64,000 nt of DNA, from the NCBI RefSeq assembly GCF_030161395.1, contig NZ_BSST01000001.1, positions 2,604,001 to 2,668,000 of the forward strand, read 5' to 3'. Within the stretch, counting starts at the first letter, position 1. Each line of letters opens with the position of its first letter. The stretch is from Thalassotalea insulae (GTDB lineage Bacteria > Pseudomonadota > Gammaproteobacteria > Enterobacterales > Alteromonadaceae). Shown here one piece after another: positions 27,555 through 37,025 of the stretch. A program made the position numbers and the translations under genes. Under the pieces are notes generated by a model, which worked only from the letters and a program-made list of their open reading frames with translations, searched no databases and was not told the DNA's origin.

Positions 27555-27849
27555 AATGTTTACTCCTTAAGTTCTCTTACCTAAATAACACCTTGGCGCT
27601 ACCGTTACTGCGACACGGTTCCCTATTGACTTCTGACACGCAAAAGTAATAGTGAACAATTGCCTGATTTGAAATAGGAACCGACTTTTATCGACTGTTT
27701 GGTATTGTAAATAACAAATGTGCAGAAAATATGCAGAGTCAATCATAAAGTGATTTTTAATGCGTATTCTCTTTTTTAGAATGCACATAAAATGACAAAC
27801 AATCGATCAAGTTTATTAGGCACTATTAAAGCAAATTTATGTTTTTTAG

Positions 27850-27874
27850 GCTTGGGTGAAAACCCTCATTTTGT
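27850..27874 (-). repeat. Copy 1 of a 25-nt motif with GGGTGAAAACCC core
   Basis: 24 of 25 bases match 30064-30088; only one base, after the core ACCCT, differs (C here, T there). The core GGGT-GAAA-ACCC is a hairpin-like inverted repeat. It is about 275 bases before the PEP-CTERM gene start at 27554. It may be a shared binding site for a regulator. Confidence 0.7.
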
Positions 27875-27940
27875 TCGATTTGAATGTTAATATTAACGAT
27901 GTAGTGCAAACGCCATGAGCATGGCGGTATTCGGAAATTC

Positions 27941-27994
27941 AAATAAGCGTATATTGCAGAATTCGCAGTTGAATTTCGTAATACACGCTTATTT
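27941..27994. terminator. 24-bp imperfect inverted repeat after the lipoprotein gene
   Basis: AAATAAGCGTATATTGCAGA... (27941-27964) and its partner (27971-27994) match at 20 of 24 positions. It begins one base beyond the stop of the 27996 lipoprotein gene on the minus strand. A terminator is likely; a small mobile-repeat origin cannot be excluded. Confidence 0.5.
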
Positions 27995-27995
27995 A

Positions 27996-28577
27996 TCAAT
28001 AGTTTGCAGTGCCAGTGGTGGTCGATTGCGTAGTGCTTGTCGAAGGTAAGGTAGTAGATGTGGCCTCAGTCTTTTTATTCGAGATAGTTGCTTGATTATC
28101 AACGGTGTCGCCTATTGTGACTGTGGTATGGCCTGCTTCAATGGCCCAGTTAGTTAACACGCCGTCTAAAGTTTTCATATACAGTGTTTTGGCTTCGTCT
28201 TTGCTCAGTTTATAGTTTGACGAAAACTCACAGGCGCGAAAAAACAGCTCCCTTGTTATTAATACCGTTGGCGTTCTGCCGGCAAGTTCCACTTCTTCTG
28301 AATCTTCAGCGGTGCTGGCACTTTTGTCCCCGCCGGTACTGATAAGTGACAAATCAATATTGCCGCCGTCTTTTTGATCAAAGGCCGAGTCAGGTTGAGG
28401 CAGGGAACATAGGTAATGGTTATTATCCCGTTTCATCACGTAAATTTGACCCTGACCCGAGGTGGTGGTCAGAATGTGATTATTCTCTAAGGTGCTTTGT
28501 TTCGGCGTAGGGAATTCTAACGATGTACAACCGCTTAACAGGGCAAGTAAACTCGTGCTGTAAACTAGGTGTTTCAT
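27996..28577 (-). CDS. Lipoprotein of unknown function
   Basis: A 193-residue lipoprotein: signal peptide with lipobox LLSGC (Cys17) at the ATG at 28577. An in-frame GTG further upstream lies in the terminator and is rejected. The body has no domain I recognise; it has a low-complexity Thr/Ser-rich end (STTLPSTSTTQSTTTG), suggesting surface exposure. It follows 28639-29994 with a terminator between them, and may form one functional unit with that exported protein. Confidence 0.75.
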   Translation of the reverse strand: MKHLVYSTSLLALLSGCTSLEFPTPKQSTLENNHILTTTSGQGQIYVMKRDNNHYLCSLPQPDSAFDQKDGGNIDLSLISTGGDKSASTAEDSEEVELAGRTPTVLITRELFFRACEFSSNYKLSKDEAKTLYMKTLDGVLTNWAIEAGHTTVTIGDTVDNQATISNKKTEATSTTLPSTSTTQSTTTGTANY

Positions 28578-28593
28578 AGTAACCTCAAAAACG

Positions 28594-28619
28594 AAAAAAC
28601 CGGCACACAAAAGTGCCGG
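28594..28619 (-). terminator. Rho-independent terminator on the minus strand
   Basis: On the minus strand, CCGGCAC - TTTTGT - GTGCCGG is followed by TTTTTT. It lies between the stop of the 451-residue gene and the start of the lipoprotein gene. It could partly end transcription while letting some through. Confidence 0.85.
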
Positions 28620-28638
28620 AAGTTTTAATAAAGAATAA

Positions 28639-29994
28639 TTAGTTCATTGCATCCGCTAACCAAGCTGGTGCATCAGTTGGGTAGAATACGGCGGAATTAA
28701 AGCTAATGCGGGTAGGTGCATGGTCACTGGATAAGCCCCAAGTCGATAGTTTACTTTGGTACCATTGCTCGAAAGCAGCCACCACAGCAGGGTGCTTAGC
28801 TTTGTAACGCGAGGTTAGTTTACTGTGCTCAACACCTAATTCGGTAGCTTTTTTCAACGCTGAACTTAATTGGTCGCTGTTACCATTTGAGGCAATAATA
28901 TCAATCCAAGTGATCGCTTGGCTTTCCACGTCGCCAAATAAAACTGGATATTTAGAAATTGAGTTCAAATTTCTGACATAGCGCGCTAGGTCTTCACCCT
29001 TCACCACCATCATATGATAATCAAATTGATGCGGGCCGGGGTTGTTTTGCCACTTTTTAATTGAAAATGCCCAAAGGTCGTCTTTATGAATCGGCATGAC
29101 ATCCGTGGTTTGCCACGGCGTGGTGCCAAAAATATTCATTGGCCAACCATATTTCGAGGCAGTAATAGCTCCCGCAGTCCCCATATACTCGATGAATGTG
29201 GTTCCTTGAGGTATCAATTTGGCGTAGTTGCGACAGGTGACCGTTGAGCGATCTTTTCCGGCTCCGTCGATATTAGACGCTAAACGCCCATCGGGGAATG
29301 ACCAAGGCGATTCCGGGTACTTGTAGATACAGCCTTGGGTGCCGGGGCCTTTTTCATAAAAATCTTCATAGAAGAAATTCGCTAAATCCGAGACACTTTC
29401 AAGGGCGGCACCGGCTATTACTGCATTTTCCCCTTGGATATTGGCGGCTAAATCAGCAGCCATTTGCTGGCCTTTGCTAGCTGCATCTGCAGCACTGAGG
29501 TTATCTATTTCTTCCTGACCTTCCAGCTGTACATAGCGACGACGTTCTGACAAAAAGGCTAAGCGAACGGTTGAAGCAGACATATAGGTTTTGATCAATG
29601 AAACAAAATTGTCATGGTTCATATGCACGCCAACCTGAGTTTGAACTGTGCCGGTTTGGCTGACGATGTCGTTGACGATTTGACCGTTATATTTGTAGTC
29701 CAGCGTATAGTTGTAGGTATCAATCGAGCTCATTACACTGCCGATCTCCACTTGTACTTCATTCAGCGCGGCTTTGTTAAAGCCTGCATCGACAATGTTC
29801 TGCACCTGTTCAGGGGTTGCAGCCGGGTCGTCGCCACCAAAAATTGAGCTGAACGCCTCGCCGATAAGCAGGGATGCCACTTTTTCAGCCAGTTTAACGC
29901 CGACATCTGTTGTGCCAGTAGCTGTTGCTGGTTGTGTATAAAGCAAAGTAAATATTGTTGTGGCGGTTGCCAGAGATAATTTGGTTTTTTTCAT
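28639..29994 (-). CDS. Exported protein of unknown function, 451 residues
   Basis: A secreted protein with a signal peptide (MKKTKLSLATATTIFTLLYTQPATA). The mature part looks helical in its first half (PEQVQNIVDAGFNKAALNEV; FVSLIKTYMSASTVRLAFLSERRR) and has two cysteines in the middle (GCIYKY and VTCRNYAKL), possibly a disulfide. I recognise no family; toxin-like or structural roles are both possible. A good GAGG precedes the ATG at 29994. A copy of the 25-nt motif lies 70-94 bases upstream, the distance expected for an activator site. The two-component pair starts just beyond. Confidence 0.75.
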   Translation of the reverse strand: MKKTKLSLATATTIFTLLYTQPATATGTTDVGVKLAEKVASLLIGEAFSSIFGGDDPAATPEQVQNIVDAGFNKAALNEVQVEIGSVMSSIDTYNYTLDYKYNGQIVNDIVSQTGTVQTQVGVHMNHDNFVSLIKTYMSASTVRLAFLSERRRYVQLEGQEEIDNLSAADAASKGQQMAADLAANIQGENAVIAGAALESVSDLANFFYEDFYEKGPGTQGCIYKYPESPWSFPDGRLASNIDGAGKDRSTVTCRNYAKLIPQGTTFIEYMGTAGAITASKYGWPMNIFGTTPWQTTDVMPIHKDDLWAFSIKKWQNNPGPHQFDYHMMVVKGEDLARYVRNLNSISKYPVLFGDVESQAITWIDIIASNGNSDQLSSALKKATELGVEHSKLTSRYKAKHPAVVAAFEQWYQSKLSTWGLSSDHAPTRISFNSAVFYPTDAPAWLADAMN

Positions 29995-30063
29995 GGCTAT
30001 CCTCTACTACCTTAAAAAGAAAATGCTAATAACGGGCAATTGCAACAAATTTCGGGCGTGAAT

Positions 30064-30088
30064 GCTTGGGTGAAAACCCTTATTTTGT
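30064..30088 (-). repeat. Copy 2 of the 25-nt motif
   Basis: GCTTGGGTGAAAACCCT plus TATTTTGT; see 27850-27874. It sits 70-94 bases upstream of the ATG of the 451-residue gene and 13 bases after the kinase stop, so it is well placed for an activator binding site. Confidence 0.75.
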
Positions 30089-30101
30089 AGTGAGGAAGGC
30101 G

Positions 30102-31850
30102 TTATTCAGTTAATAAGGTAAATATCAGTTGTTCTAGTGTGGCTAAATCAACCGGTTTATTGAGCAGCGGCAGTTGTTGAGCGTTAATTTGCTCTACTAT
30201 GGAAGGGTCGGTATCGCCTGTTAATATAATTGCTTTGACCGGTTCAGCTAATGCCTGGCGTAGCTGAGCGATCACTTCTATACCGGTTTTATCGTCCATC
30301 AAACGATAATCACACAGAATAATATCTGGTCGTTGTTGCTCTAAACTGTCTAATGCCTGTTTATCATCTTGAGCGCAAATAACATGACATTGTTGCTCTT
30401 CCAATAATAGGCGCAGAGCAAATAAATTATTTAGGTCATCATCAATTAATAAAATCCTGACGCCGAATAGACGACGGCCCTGAATGCGTGGCACTTCATC
30501 AACAGGCATTACGGCATTAACGACCGGCAAGCTCAGGGAAAAGGTTGATCCTTTACCAGGCGTTGATGTTACCTTGACTTCAGTGCCGAGCAAGTGCGCC
30601 AATTTTTTTACAATTGACAAGCCCAAACCTATCCCCTTGCTGGAGTCACGACGCTTGTTGGCAATCTGATGATATTCATTAAAAACCTTGCCAAGCTCTT
30701 CTTGGGGAATGCCTATACCTGTGTCCTGTATCGCCAGTCTAAGCTGATCTACCTGATGTGTAACGCTAATATTTATGTCACCCTGAGGGGTATATTTGAC
30801 TGCATTGTCGAGTAAGTTGCGCAGTAAGCGAGCCAACACCATAGGGTCCGTTTGCACCACCAAGGGAGTGGAGCTGTAATGTATCGCTAGGCCTTTGTGT
30901 GTTGCTTTAACCCTAAATTCATCCAGTAAAGGTTGTATAACACTGTCGAGTGGTACCTGCTGCCAGTCTAGCTCTAGGTCGCCCGAATCAAGACGAGAGA
31001 GATCAAGCAGGGTATCAAGCAGGCCTTTTAATGAAGTAAATGAACGCTCAAGGGGGGATAAAATATCTCTATGTTGTTTATCTTTAACGCGTTGGCTAAG
31101 CGCCTGAATAAAGAGGCCTATGGCATTAAGTGGTTGGCGTAAGTCGTGGCTGGCAGCTGCCAAAAATCGGGATTTCTCGGTATTGGCTTGCTCAGCCTTG
31201 ATTTTTTCTTCTGTGACTTGTAGCAATAGGTTAGCGTTGGTGACATCAATGCTAATGGCGTTGGTGACCACTTTGGATAACCGCATGGCGGTGATAGTAA
31301 GATATAGACTATAAAGCCCTGCGCCTGTCAGCAGTAGATATTGCTCAGACTCAATGATGCGCAGCGCGGTACCCAGCATCATGGGGATCAGAAATACCAT
31401 GTAACCCCAGAAGGAATAAACAAGTGCAACCAATAAACCTGTGGTAATACCGAAGATAAAAATAAAGAAGGTAACAAAGAGTTCTGTGGCGCTAGGTTCA
31501 GGCAAAAAAGCATAGACACCTATGCCCCAGTTAGTACCAGACAGTAAGAGAAAAAAGACGATAGTCAAATGATACAACTGATAATGTTTTTCTCCTTGTG
31601 CTCGCCGATTTTGTATAGGGCGGTAGACAAAAAACAAGCGAAAAAACGTGATCAGCGCAAAGGCTGACACCCAAACCAGCAGTGCGGTGGTATTGGCATC
31701 ATTTCGCAGCAATATCATTAGAATAATCGCGGCAACTAAGCTGACAACACCTGATAAGTTAGTTTGCTTGATTAACACATCGAGCCTGGATTCCATAATA
31801 GGGTCAGGCTGAGCGTTATTATTTAAAATAAACTTTGGCAGAGAAATCAC
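30102..31850 (-). CDS. Hybrid histidine kinase with C-terminal receiver
   Basis: A 582-residue kinase. Six or so membrane segments in residues 30-200 (LSGVVSLVAAIILMILL, LFVTFFIFIFGITTGLLVALVYSFW) are followed by HisKA with the acceptor His235 in SHDLRQPLNA. The HATPase_c domain has N, G1 (DTGIGIP) and G2 (GLGLSIVKKL) boxes. A receiver domain has phospho-acceptor Asp514 in CDYRLMDD. The ASHDLRQPL signature is typical of kinases partnering LuxR-type regulators. It begins with a GTG whose bases overlap the regulator's stop (GTGA), so the two are coupled. The signal is unknown. Confidence 0.88.
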   Translation of the reverse strand: MISLPKFILNNNAQPDPIMESRLDVLIKQTNLSGVVSLVAAIILMILLRNDANTTALLVWVSAFALITFFRLFFVYRPIQNRRAQGEKHYQLYHLTIVFFLLLSGTNWGIGVYAFLPEPSATELFVTFFIFIFGITTGLLVALVYSFWGYMVFLIPMMLGTALRIIESEQYLLLTGAGLYSLYLTITAMRLSKVVTNAISIDVTNANLLLQVTEEKIKAEQANTEKSRFLAAASHDLRQPLNAIGLFIQALSQRVKDKQHRDILSPLERSFTSLKGLLDTLLDLSRLDSGDLELDWQQVPLDSVIQPLLDEFRVKATHKGLAIHYSSTPLVVQTDPMVLARLLRNLLDNAVKYTPQGDINISVTHQVDQLRLAIQDTGIGIPQEELGKVFNEYHQIANKRRDSSKGIGLGLSIVKKLAHLLGTEVKVTSTPGKGSTFSLSLPVVNAVMPVDEVPRIQGRRLFGVRILLIDDDLNNLFALRLLLEEQQCHVICAQDDKQALDSLEQQRPDIILCDYRLMDDKTGIEVIAQLRQALAEPVKAIILTGDTDPSIVEQINAQQLPLLNKPVDLATLEQLIFTLLTE

Positions 31851-32452
31851 AACAATCCATGACGACTGGCGTAGTGCATCAGCTCGACGGTATTTTTGAC
31901 CCCCAGTTTCTGCATCAAGCTATAACGGTGATTCTCGACAGTCTTGCTGGAAAGGCTGAGTTTTTGAGCAATGGCTGCACTGTTTAGCCCGGTCAATACT
32001 AAATCGAGTACCTGAAATTCTCTGGCAGTTAAATCGGGCGCATTGCTTCCCAGCTCCTGTGCAACCCCTTTAGAGGTAACTTTTTTACCGAGTAAAACAT
32101 TCTGTACTGCTTTTTTCAGTTCATCGGCTGACATTTCTTTTAGCAAAATGCCATCAGCCTGGCATGCAGTCATCTGGGCAAATAAAGTGCGAGATTGTAC
32201 CCCGGTTAACATAATGATTTTTATTTCGGGATAGCGTTTTTTAATATATTCCAACGCCGAAAGAGAGCCGCCGCCGGGCATGCGATAATCCATCATCACC
32301 AGTTCAGGTTGTTCTGTTTTTACACGGGTCAATAGATCTTCGGCGTTATCTACTTCGGCGATCACTTGCCAAGCTGGTTCACTGCTCAGTATCAGTTGTA
32401 GGCCTTCACGAAAAAGCTGGTGATCATCGGCAATCACAATTCGGATGGACAT
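31847..32452 (-). CDS. LuxR-type response regulator
   Basis: A 201-residue regulator. Receiver domain (IVIADDHQLFREGLQ; acceptor Asp55 in VMMDYRMPGGG) and a LuxR-type helix-turn-helix (LTAREFQVLDLVLTGLNSAAIA, KTVENHRYSLMQKLGV). It is the first gene of a two-gene operon with the hybrid kinase. It is the best candidate to bind the repeated motif at 27850 and 30064, but nothing in the sequence proves it. Confidence 0.92.
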   Translation of the reverse strand: MSIRIVIADDHQLFREGLQLILSSEPAWQVIAEVDNAEDLLTRVKTEQPELVMMDYRMPGGGSLSALEYIKKRYPEIKIIMLTGVQSRTLFAQMTACQADGILLKEMSADELKKAVQNVLLGKKVTSKGVAQELGSNAPDLTAREFQVLDLVLTGLNSAAIAQKLSLSSKTVENHRYSLMQKLGVKNTVELMHYASRHGLL

Positions 32453-32918
32453 GTTCTTAGAGTACTATCTTTGTGGTTTTAGCTATCTTAATCTCTGCAT
32501 GCCTTTTTAGAAAGTACTTAGTCAAAATTATCGCTCAAGTAGCTTTTAATGATTTGTCTCTTTGAACTACAAACAAAAAGTTACTGGTGAATAAACCCGT
32601 GTGTTGGACTGGCTATTCGCCATCGCTCAGTGTTTGTGAGGAAGAGGATAAGGCAGATCCTTGTCACTGTGGCAAACGCTTTCACAATACGTTAATTCAA
32701 TAGCTTCGTTTCAGCGCTTAAGGTACGTAATTTCATAACTAATTGAATATTAATCCCAATCTCATTGTAAATGGGTTACAAGTGAAATGTTAGCAAAGCT
32801 AATTAGGCTGGTAAAGCTAGCCAAATGCTAGTTTGATCTATTGAACATATCTCTACTAAACATTCTTTGTAGTAAAGTGGGTCTAAGTTTTTGATTCCCA
32901 CTTAGGTTAGTTGAAGCT
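32453..32918. other. Intergenic region, no convincing gene
   Basis: 466 bases. It must carry the promoter of the regulator-kinase operon at its left end. I see only a weak hairpin near 32874-32910 (AAGTGGG ... CCCACTT), possibly the terminator of the TPR regulator gene. A 38-codon Cys-containing frame (32587-32703) lacks an SD and is not called. Confidence 0.5.
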
Positions 32919-34691
32919 TTAATCGTTATCGGCACATTTACTTTGTTGCCAAATACAGTTTTGCTTTTGGCTCAGGTATTTGCGCCATTGTTGTTTTTCT
33001 CTATCTGACTCCAGTAAGCTTTGATAAAAGGTTATTGAGAATATACTGTCGTTATAGTCTGGCAACCAACCATCCGTTAGCATCTGTGTTAAAAGCTCCA
33101 AAGATTGCTCTTTTTTATTGGTCAGTTGATACCAAACCAGCTCGTGCTGCGCGGGAAATTTGTTGACTTCTTGTCTTAAGCTCAGCAGTTTTGAGAATGC
33201 TTGCTGATAGGCTTGCTCTTTTCCTAGTGATTGATAGAGCGAAGTTAATAACAAATATTGACCAAGTTGATCAGGGGTGATTGTTTCCAACTTAATAATA
33301 TTGGCAAAGTGTTGCTCAAAAAGCGTTAGTGCTTGAGCTTCTTGATCGAAGTGGAGCAAAGCAACAAGATAGGGCATCACCAAATGGTTCTGTTGTGGGG
33401 CGAGCAAGTAACGCTGTTTTAGCAAGGCTAATGTTTCTTCTCGACGTTGCATATGCCATGCAAGTGATGCTTTTGCATAAAGTAAAAAGTGTTGTGGAAT
33501 GTTATCCAGTGCTTCAACTTTATGCAATTCCTCTGTTGCTAATTCTGCTTGGTTTAGACTGAGTAAAAAAATGACATAACTGAGTCTATGCATTGGAAAC
33601 CGTTTAAAGTAGCTGTCTTCATATTGCTGGTACCAAGCTAAATAATTCTTTGCTCTATCCTGATTTAATGGATAAAAATCAAGCTCGTATAAAGGTCTGT
33701 TTTTAAAGTTAGGCGCAATGACGATGCTGCGCTCAAAATACTTGCGGGCACTGTTTAAGTCGCGATTATTTAAATAAGCATATGCTAACCCCCTGAGTAC
33801 AATGGGATCATTAGGTGCCAGTTTAAAGGCTTTTTTGTGAGCGGTTAACGCAGCTGGAATATCATTTTGACTTCTTTTTAGCTGCCCGTACCAATGCCAT
33901 ATGATGGCTTCTTGTTCGGTTATCGCCAAGGCTTGTTGAAAAAGCGACTCTGATTGTTTGATGTCACCTTGTTGAAATGACTGCCAGGCCAATGACGCAA
34001 GTACATTAGGGTTATTGGACTCATTTGCGTGAGCTTTTTCTAGTAGCGGCCGACATAGGCTATCACGTTCAGTTTCAGATAGCGTGTCGTAGATTGTCAG
34101 TAAGCGATAGCTATTGCATAAGCCATTTAAGGCCTTAACATTATCTTGATCTTCGCGTAATACTTCTAAATATAGTTGCTTAGCGTGGTGAAGTTGCTCG
34201 GGTTCTATTTGCTTGATTAAGTGGCTTGCCAGTGACAACGATTCAAAATGCTGGCTTTGTACATTTTCATTTGATTGAGATGTAAAGAAAATTCCAGTGA
34301 TAGCTAACAAAAAGACTAAAACGAGCAATATGAATCGTGCTTGTTTAGACTTATCTTTTTCTGGGGTGAACGGGCTTACGTCAACATCGGGGCAGATACG
34401 GTACCCTTGACCTGAAATGCGCTCAATGTACACCGCGATTGTTTCGTCTGCAGCAAGTACTTTTCTTAATTGAGCAACTGCCTGATAAACAGAGCTATCG
34501 GCGACGACTCTATCTCGCCAAACGTTAGTGATCAGTTGGTCTACGCTGGCAGGGTTATCACCTTGCTCAATTAATGCGGTCAGTAACTGCATTATTTTTG
34601 GCGTAACTGTTTTGGTTTTACCGCTTGAAATCAAGGTTAATTGATTCAATTTTGGAAATACTTGCCAATTACCTAACTTAAAAGCTTCCAT
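32919..34691 (-). CDS. CadC-like winged-helix membrane regulator with TPR repeats
   Basis: A 590-residue protein. Residues ~1-105 are an OmpR/CadC-type winged helix (VAQLRKVLAADETIAVYIER, GQGYRICPDV). One membrane segment lies near 117-138 (FILLVLVFLLAITGIFF). The rest is a periplasmic TPR array (for example AWQSFQQGDIKQSESLFQQA, GLAYAYLNNRDLNSARKYFE). Such proteins sense in the periplasm and bind DNA in the cytoplasm without a phosphorelay. It is divergent from an amidohydrolase gene, with 131 bases between starts, so it may regulate that gene. Confidence 0.88.
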   Translation of the reverse strand: MEAFKLGNWQVFPKLNQLTLISSGKTKTVTPKIMQLLTALIEQGDNPASVDQLITNVWRDRVVADSSVYQAVAQLRKVLAADETIAVYIERISGQGYRICPDVDVSPFTPEKDKSKQARFILLVLVFLLAITGIFFTSQSNENVQSQHFESLSLASHLIKQIEPEQLHHAKQLYLEVLREDQDNVKALNGLCNSYRLLTIYDTLSETERDSLCRPLLEKAHANESNNPNVLASLAWQSFQQGDIKQSESLFQQALAITEQEAIIWHWYGQLKRSQNDIPAALTAHKKAFKLAPNDPIVLRGLAYAYLNNRDLNSARKYFERSIVIAPNFKNRPLYELDFYPLNQDRAKNYLAWYQQYEDSYFKRFPMHRLSYVIFLLSLNQAELATEELHKVEALDNIPQHFLLYAKASLAWHMQRREETLALLKQRYLLAPQQNHLVMPYLVALLHFDQEAQALTLFEQHFANIIKLETITPDQLGQYLLLTSLYQSLGKEQAYQQAFSKLLSLRQEVNKFPAQHELVWYQLTNKKEQSLELLTQMLTDGWLPDYNDSIFSITFYQSLLESDREKQQWRKYLSQKQNCIWQQSKCADND

Positions 34692-34822
34692 GTGTCTCTT
34701 GTTTAACGTTTTGAATTTTATGTTGTTTTCTTTTTTTAGAAAAATTTTAGATCAATATTATAAATAACTCAGAAAGATAAAGCCCTTCTTTATTAAGCTC
34801 ATGTTTTTTAAAGGAGGAATGT

Positions 34823-36340
34823 ATGAAAAAACAATTACTGGCGTTAGGTTTAATAGCTCAAATATTCAGCGGCTCTGGGTACGCAAAAGTTGATTTGCTT
34901 ATTGAAAATACCACTGTTATTTCGCCACTTAATCAACACCAAGTGAGTATTAAAGAACAACATTGGGTCGCAGTTAACGGCAATAGAATAGTCAGTATTG
35001 GTTCAGGTACTGAGACACCCGAGGCAAAAAATATTATTGATGGCAATGGAAAATATTTAATACCAGGGCTAATGGATAGCCACACGCATTTAAAAACGAT
35101 GCCTGGCTTAAATCGCTCAAATGAAAAAGCACCTCAGATGCAACAAGCTTTTTTAGCGCGGCAAGGCGTTAATTACCTCTATTATGGCGTCACTCAGGTG
35201 ATCGATCCGTCAAATACTCAACAAGGCATAGACAAATTTCATAACAGTGGTCTAACGCCTACTGCATTTTTCTGTGGTGCGATGCCAGTGTACAATGGTT
35301 ACAATGCTCGAGGAATTGCACATAAAGACTTACATCATGAGCGCCCTTACTATGTCGCGCAAGCAACAGACCCTAAAACACCGGTAGATATCTATAACGC
35401 TCATCAGGCAAAACAAGCGGTTAATCGTTTAGTGGATGATGGAGCTAAATGTGCAAAAGTGTATATTGAGGACGGGTTTGGTTTTGCCAATGATATACCG
35501 CTAATAAATAACACGACACTGAAAGAACTCACTCAGCATGCCGAGAACTTGCACCTTCCGACCATGGCGCACGCTAACGCAACTGATATGCAAGTTATCG
35601 CGGCTGATTCTGGGGTGAGTATTATGGGGCACGGCCTTTGGAACTGGCTGGAAGAGCAGAAAACAACGAGAGAAGGAGCGCTTCCTGCTAAGGTTCGCGC
35701 GGTAGCAGATAGCATTATTGAACACGATATTATCTACCAACCAACCATGAACGTGATGCGCTCGCTAGCTGAGTTGATGGTAGAAGGGCACATGACCCTT
35801 GCAGACTATAAAAATGTGCTACCGCAGTGGCAAATTAACTGGTATTTATCAGAATCAGGGCAATGGTTTGCTAAAGAAATGTATAAAGATTGGGAAGGAG
35901 TACCTATTGCAACAATTATTGAGCGCTTTTCGGCAAACCTTGCTAATGGACAGCGAGTACTGAAATACTTATACGATAGAGGAGTAACAATTTTATTGGC
36001 ATCAGATACACCGCCCGCACCAACCTATGCCTCTCAACCAGGTCTTGCCACGTATATCGAGCTTCAAGATATGTATAAAGCGGGAATGGATTTAAAAGGT
36101 ATATTAGCTGCTGCGACGATAAACAATGCCAAGGCATATCACTTGGAGCAAGATTATGGCACCGTTGCATCTGGTAAAATTGCTAACTTGCTGTTATTAA
36201 ACAGTGATCCGTTGCAGAGCATATCGGCTTTTGATGATATTAATACTGTCATTTTGCAAGGGAAAGCCATAGAGCGAGATAATTTGCATATCAGTAATTT
36301 AGGGCAAATAGCGCCGAAAATCACCGATAATTCGTTCTAA
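34823..36340 (+). CDS. Secreted amidohydrolase (imidazolonepropionase-like)
   Basis: A 505-residue metal-dependent hydrolase with a signal peptide (MKKQLLALGLIAQIFSGSGYA). The metal-binding HxH is at His87/His89 in MDSHTHLKT. Further ligands are likely Lys in CAKVYIED, His in PTMAHANATD, and Asp in LLASDTPPAPTY. It resembles exported amidohydrolases acting on peptides or cyclic amides; the substrate is unknown. A strong AAAGGAGGAA lies just before the ATG at 34823. Its divergent neighbour is the CadC-like regulator. Confidence 0.87.
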   Translation: MKKQLLALGLIAQIFSGSGYAKVDLLIENTTVISPLNQHQVSIKEQHWVAVNGNRIVSIGSGTETPEAKNIIDGNGKYLIPGLMDSHTHLKTMPGLNRSNEKAPQMQQAFLARQGVNYLYYGVTQVIDPSNTQQGIDKFHNSGLTPTAFFCGAMPVYNGYNARGIAHKDLHHERPYYVAQATDPKTPVDIYNAHQAKQAVNRLVDDGAKCAKVYIEDGFGFANDIPLINNTTLKELTQHAENLHLPTMAHANATDMQVIAADSGVSIMGHGLWNWLEEQKTTREGALPAKVRAVADSIIEHDIIYQPTMNVMRSLAELMVEGHMTLADYKNVLPQWQINWYLSESGQWFAKEMYKDWEGVPIATIIERFSANLANGQRVLKYLYDRGVTILLASDTPPAPTYASQPGLATYIELQDMYKAGMDLKGILAAATINNAKAYHLEQDYGTVASGKIANLLLLNSDPLQSISAFDDINTVILQGKAIERDNLHISNLGQIAPKITDNSF

Positions 36341-36616
36341 TTTGGTGATTGTGAGCGTTTTATCATCAAACTGTTATAAGTGCTACAAATGACTATGCTT
36401 CGGGCGAACTACTCTTTATTTTACTGATGACGCTAAAGGAAGGGGGATGCATATTTATTGCTACTGATTTATTCATTCAACAAGCTTGTTTGGAAGATAA
36501 TTCGATACAGAAAGTGATAAAGAGTAGCAACGGATTCAAATTATTATCAAACAAACTGGATAATATAAGAGAACATAGTTAAGCTGTTAAAAGTTAAGCT
36601 AAAAAGGATAGAAACC

Positions 36617-36991
36617 ATGAAATTATTATTAAAAGCTGGACTTACAGCTTGCTTGTTTGTCTTTAGTCTCGGCCAGGCAGCTGCCGACTTATACGAATCA
36701 AATCAAGTGATACAATCGCAGCAATTTGCTTTTGAAAAATCTCAAATTTTATCTTATGTTGATTCAGCCGAAGTTCAGCAACAATTAATTGAGTTAGGAA
36801 TTTCATCGGCAGATGCTAAAAATAGAATCGCTAACATGACTCATGAAGAACTTGCTTCTTTAAATCAACAAATTAATGAAGGTGTAGCAGGTGGTATCGT
36901 TGGCACCATAGTAACTGTATTAGTAGTAATAGCGGTACTTGATGTATTAGGTATTACCGATGTTTACCCTTTTATTCGTCCAATTACTTAG
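36617..36991 (+). CDS. PA2779-family small membrane protein
   Basis: A 124-residue protein with a signal peptide (AGLTACLFVFSLGQAAA) and one C-terminal membrane segment (GGIVGTIVTVLVVIAVLDVLGI). The region between is helical (EVQQQLIELGISSADAKNRI, MTHEELASLNQQINEG). It matches the PA2779 family plan, which nearly always sits next to a PA2778-type cysteine peptidase, as here 34 bases downstream. The family function is not established. Confidence 0.83.
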   Translation: MKLLLKAGLTACLFVFSLGQAAADLYESNQVIQSQQFAFEKSQILSYVDSAEVQQQLIELGISSADAKNRIANMTHEELASLNQQINEGVAGGIVGTIVTVLVVIAVLDVLGITDVYPFIRPIT

Positions 36992-37025
36992 TGTTTAAAT
37001 CGACTTGATTCAAATGATAAATGTT

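Larger units (their letters stand above)
27555..27995. other. Intergenic region with repeat motif and inverted repeat
   Basis: 441 bases without a convincing gene. It holds a copy of the 25-nt motif (27850-27874), a GCCATG-AG-CATGGC mini hairpin (27912-27925) and the 24-bp imperfect inverted repeat at 27941-27994. The rest is AT-rich leader of the PEP-CTERM gene. Confidence 0.55.

Noticed and set aside
27567..27788. 73-codon frame before the PEP-CTERM gene
   Set aside because: No SD or signal, composition unlike a protein; probably leader sequence.
28578..28610. Upstream GTG start for the 27996 lipoprotein
   Set aside because: The extension is translated from the terminator hairpin and the signal peptide starts at ATG 28577.
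32587..32703. 38-codon frame with CHCGKRFH-like cysteines
   Set aside because: No Shine-Dalgarno, GTG start, no family resemblance; likely chance.
36427..36582. 51-codon frame upstream of the PA2779-like gene
   Set aside because: Reads like protein but lacks an SD and any recognisable family; kept only as a side note in the pair finding.
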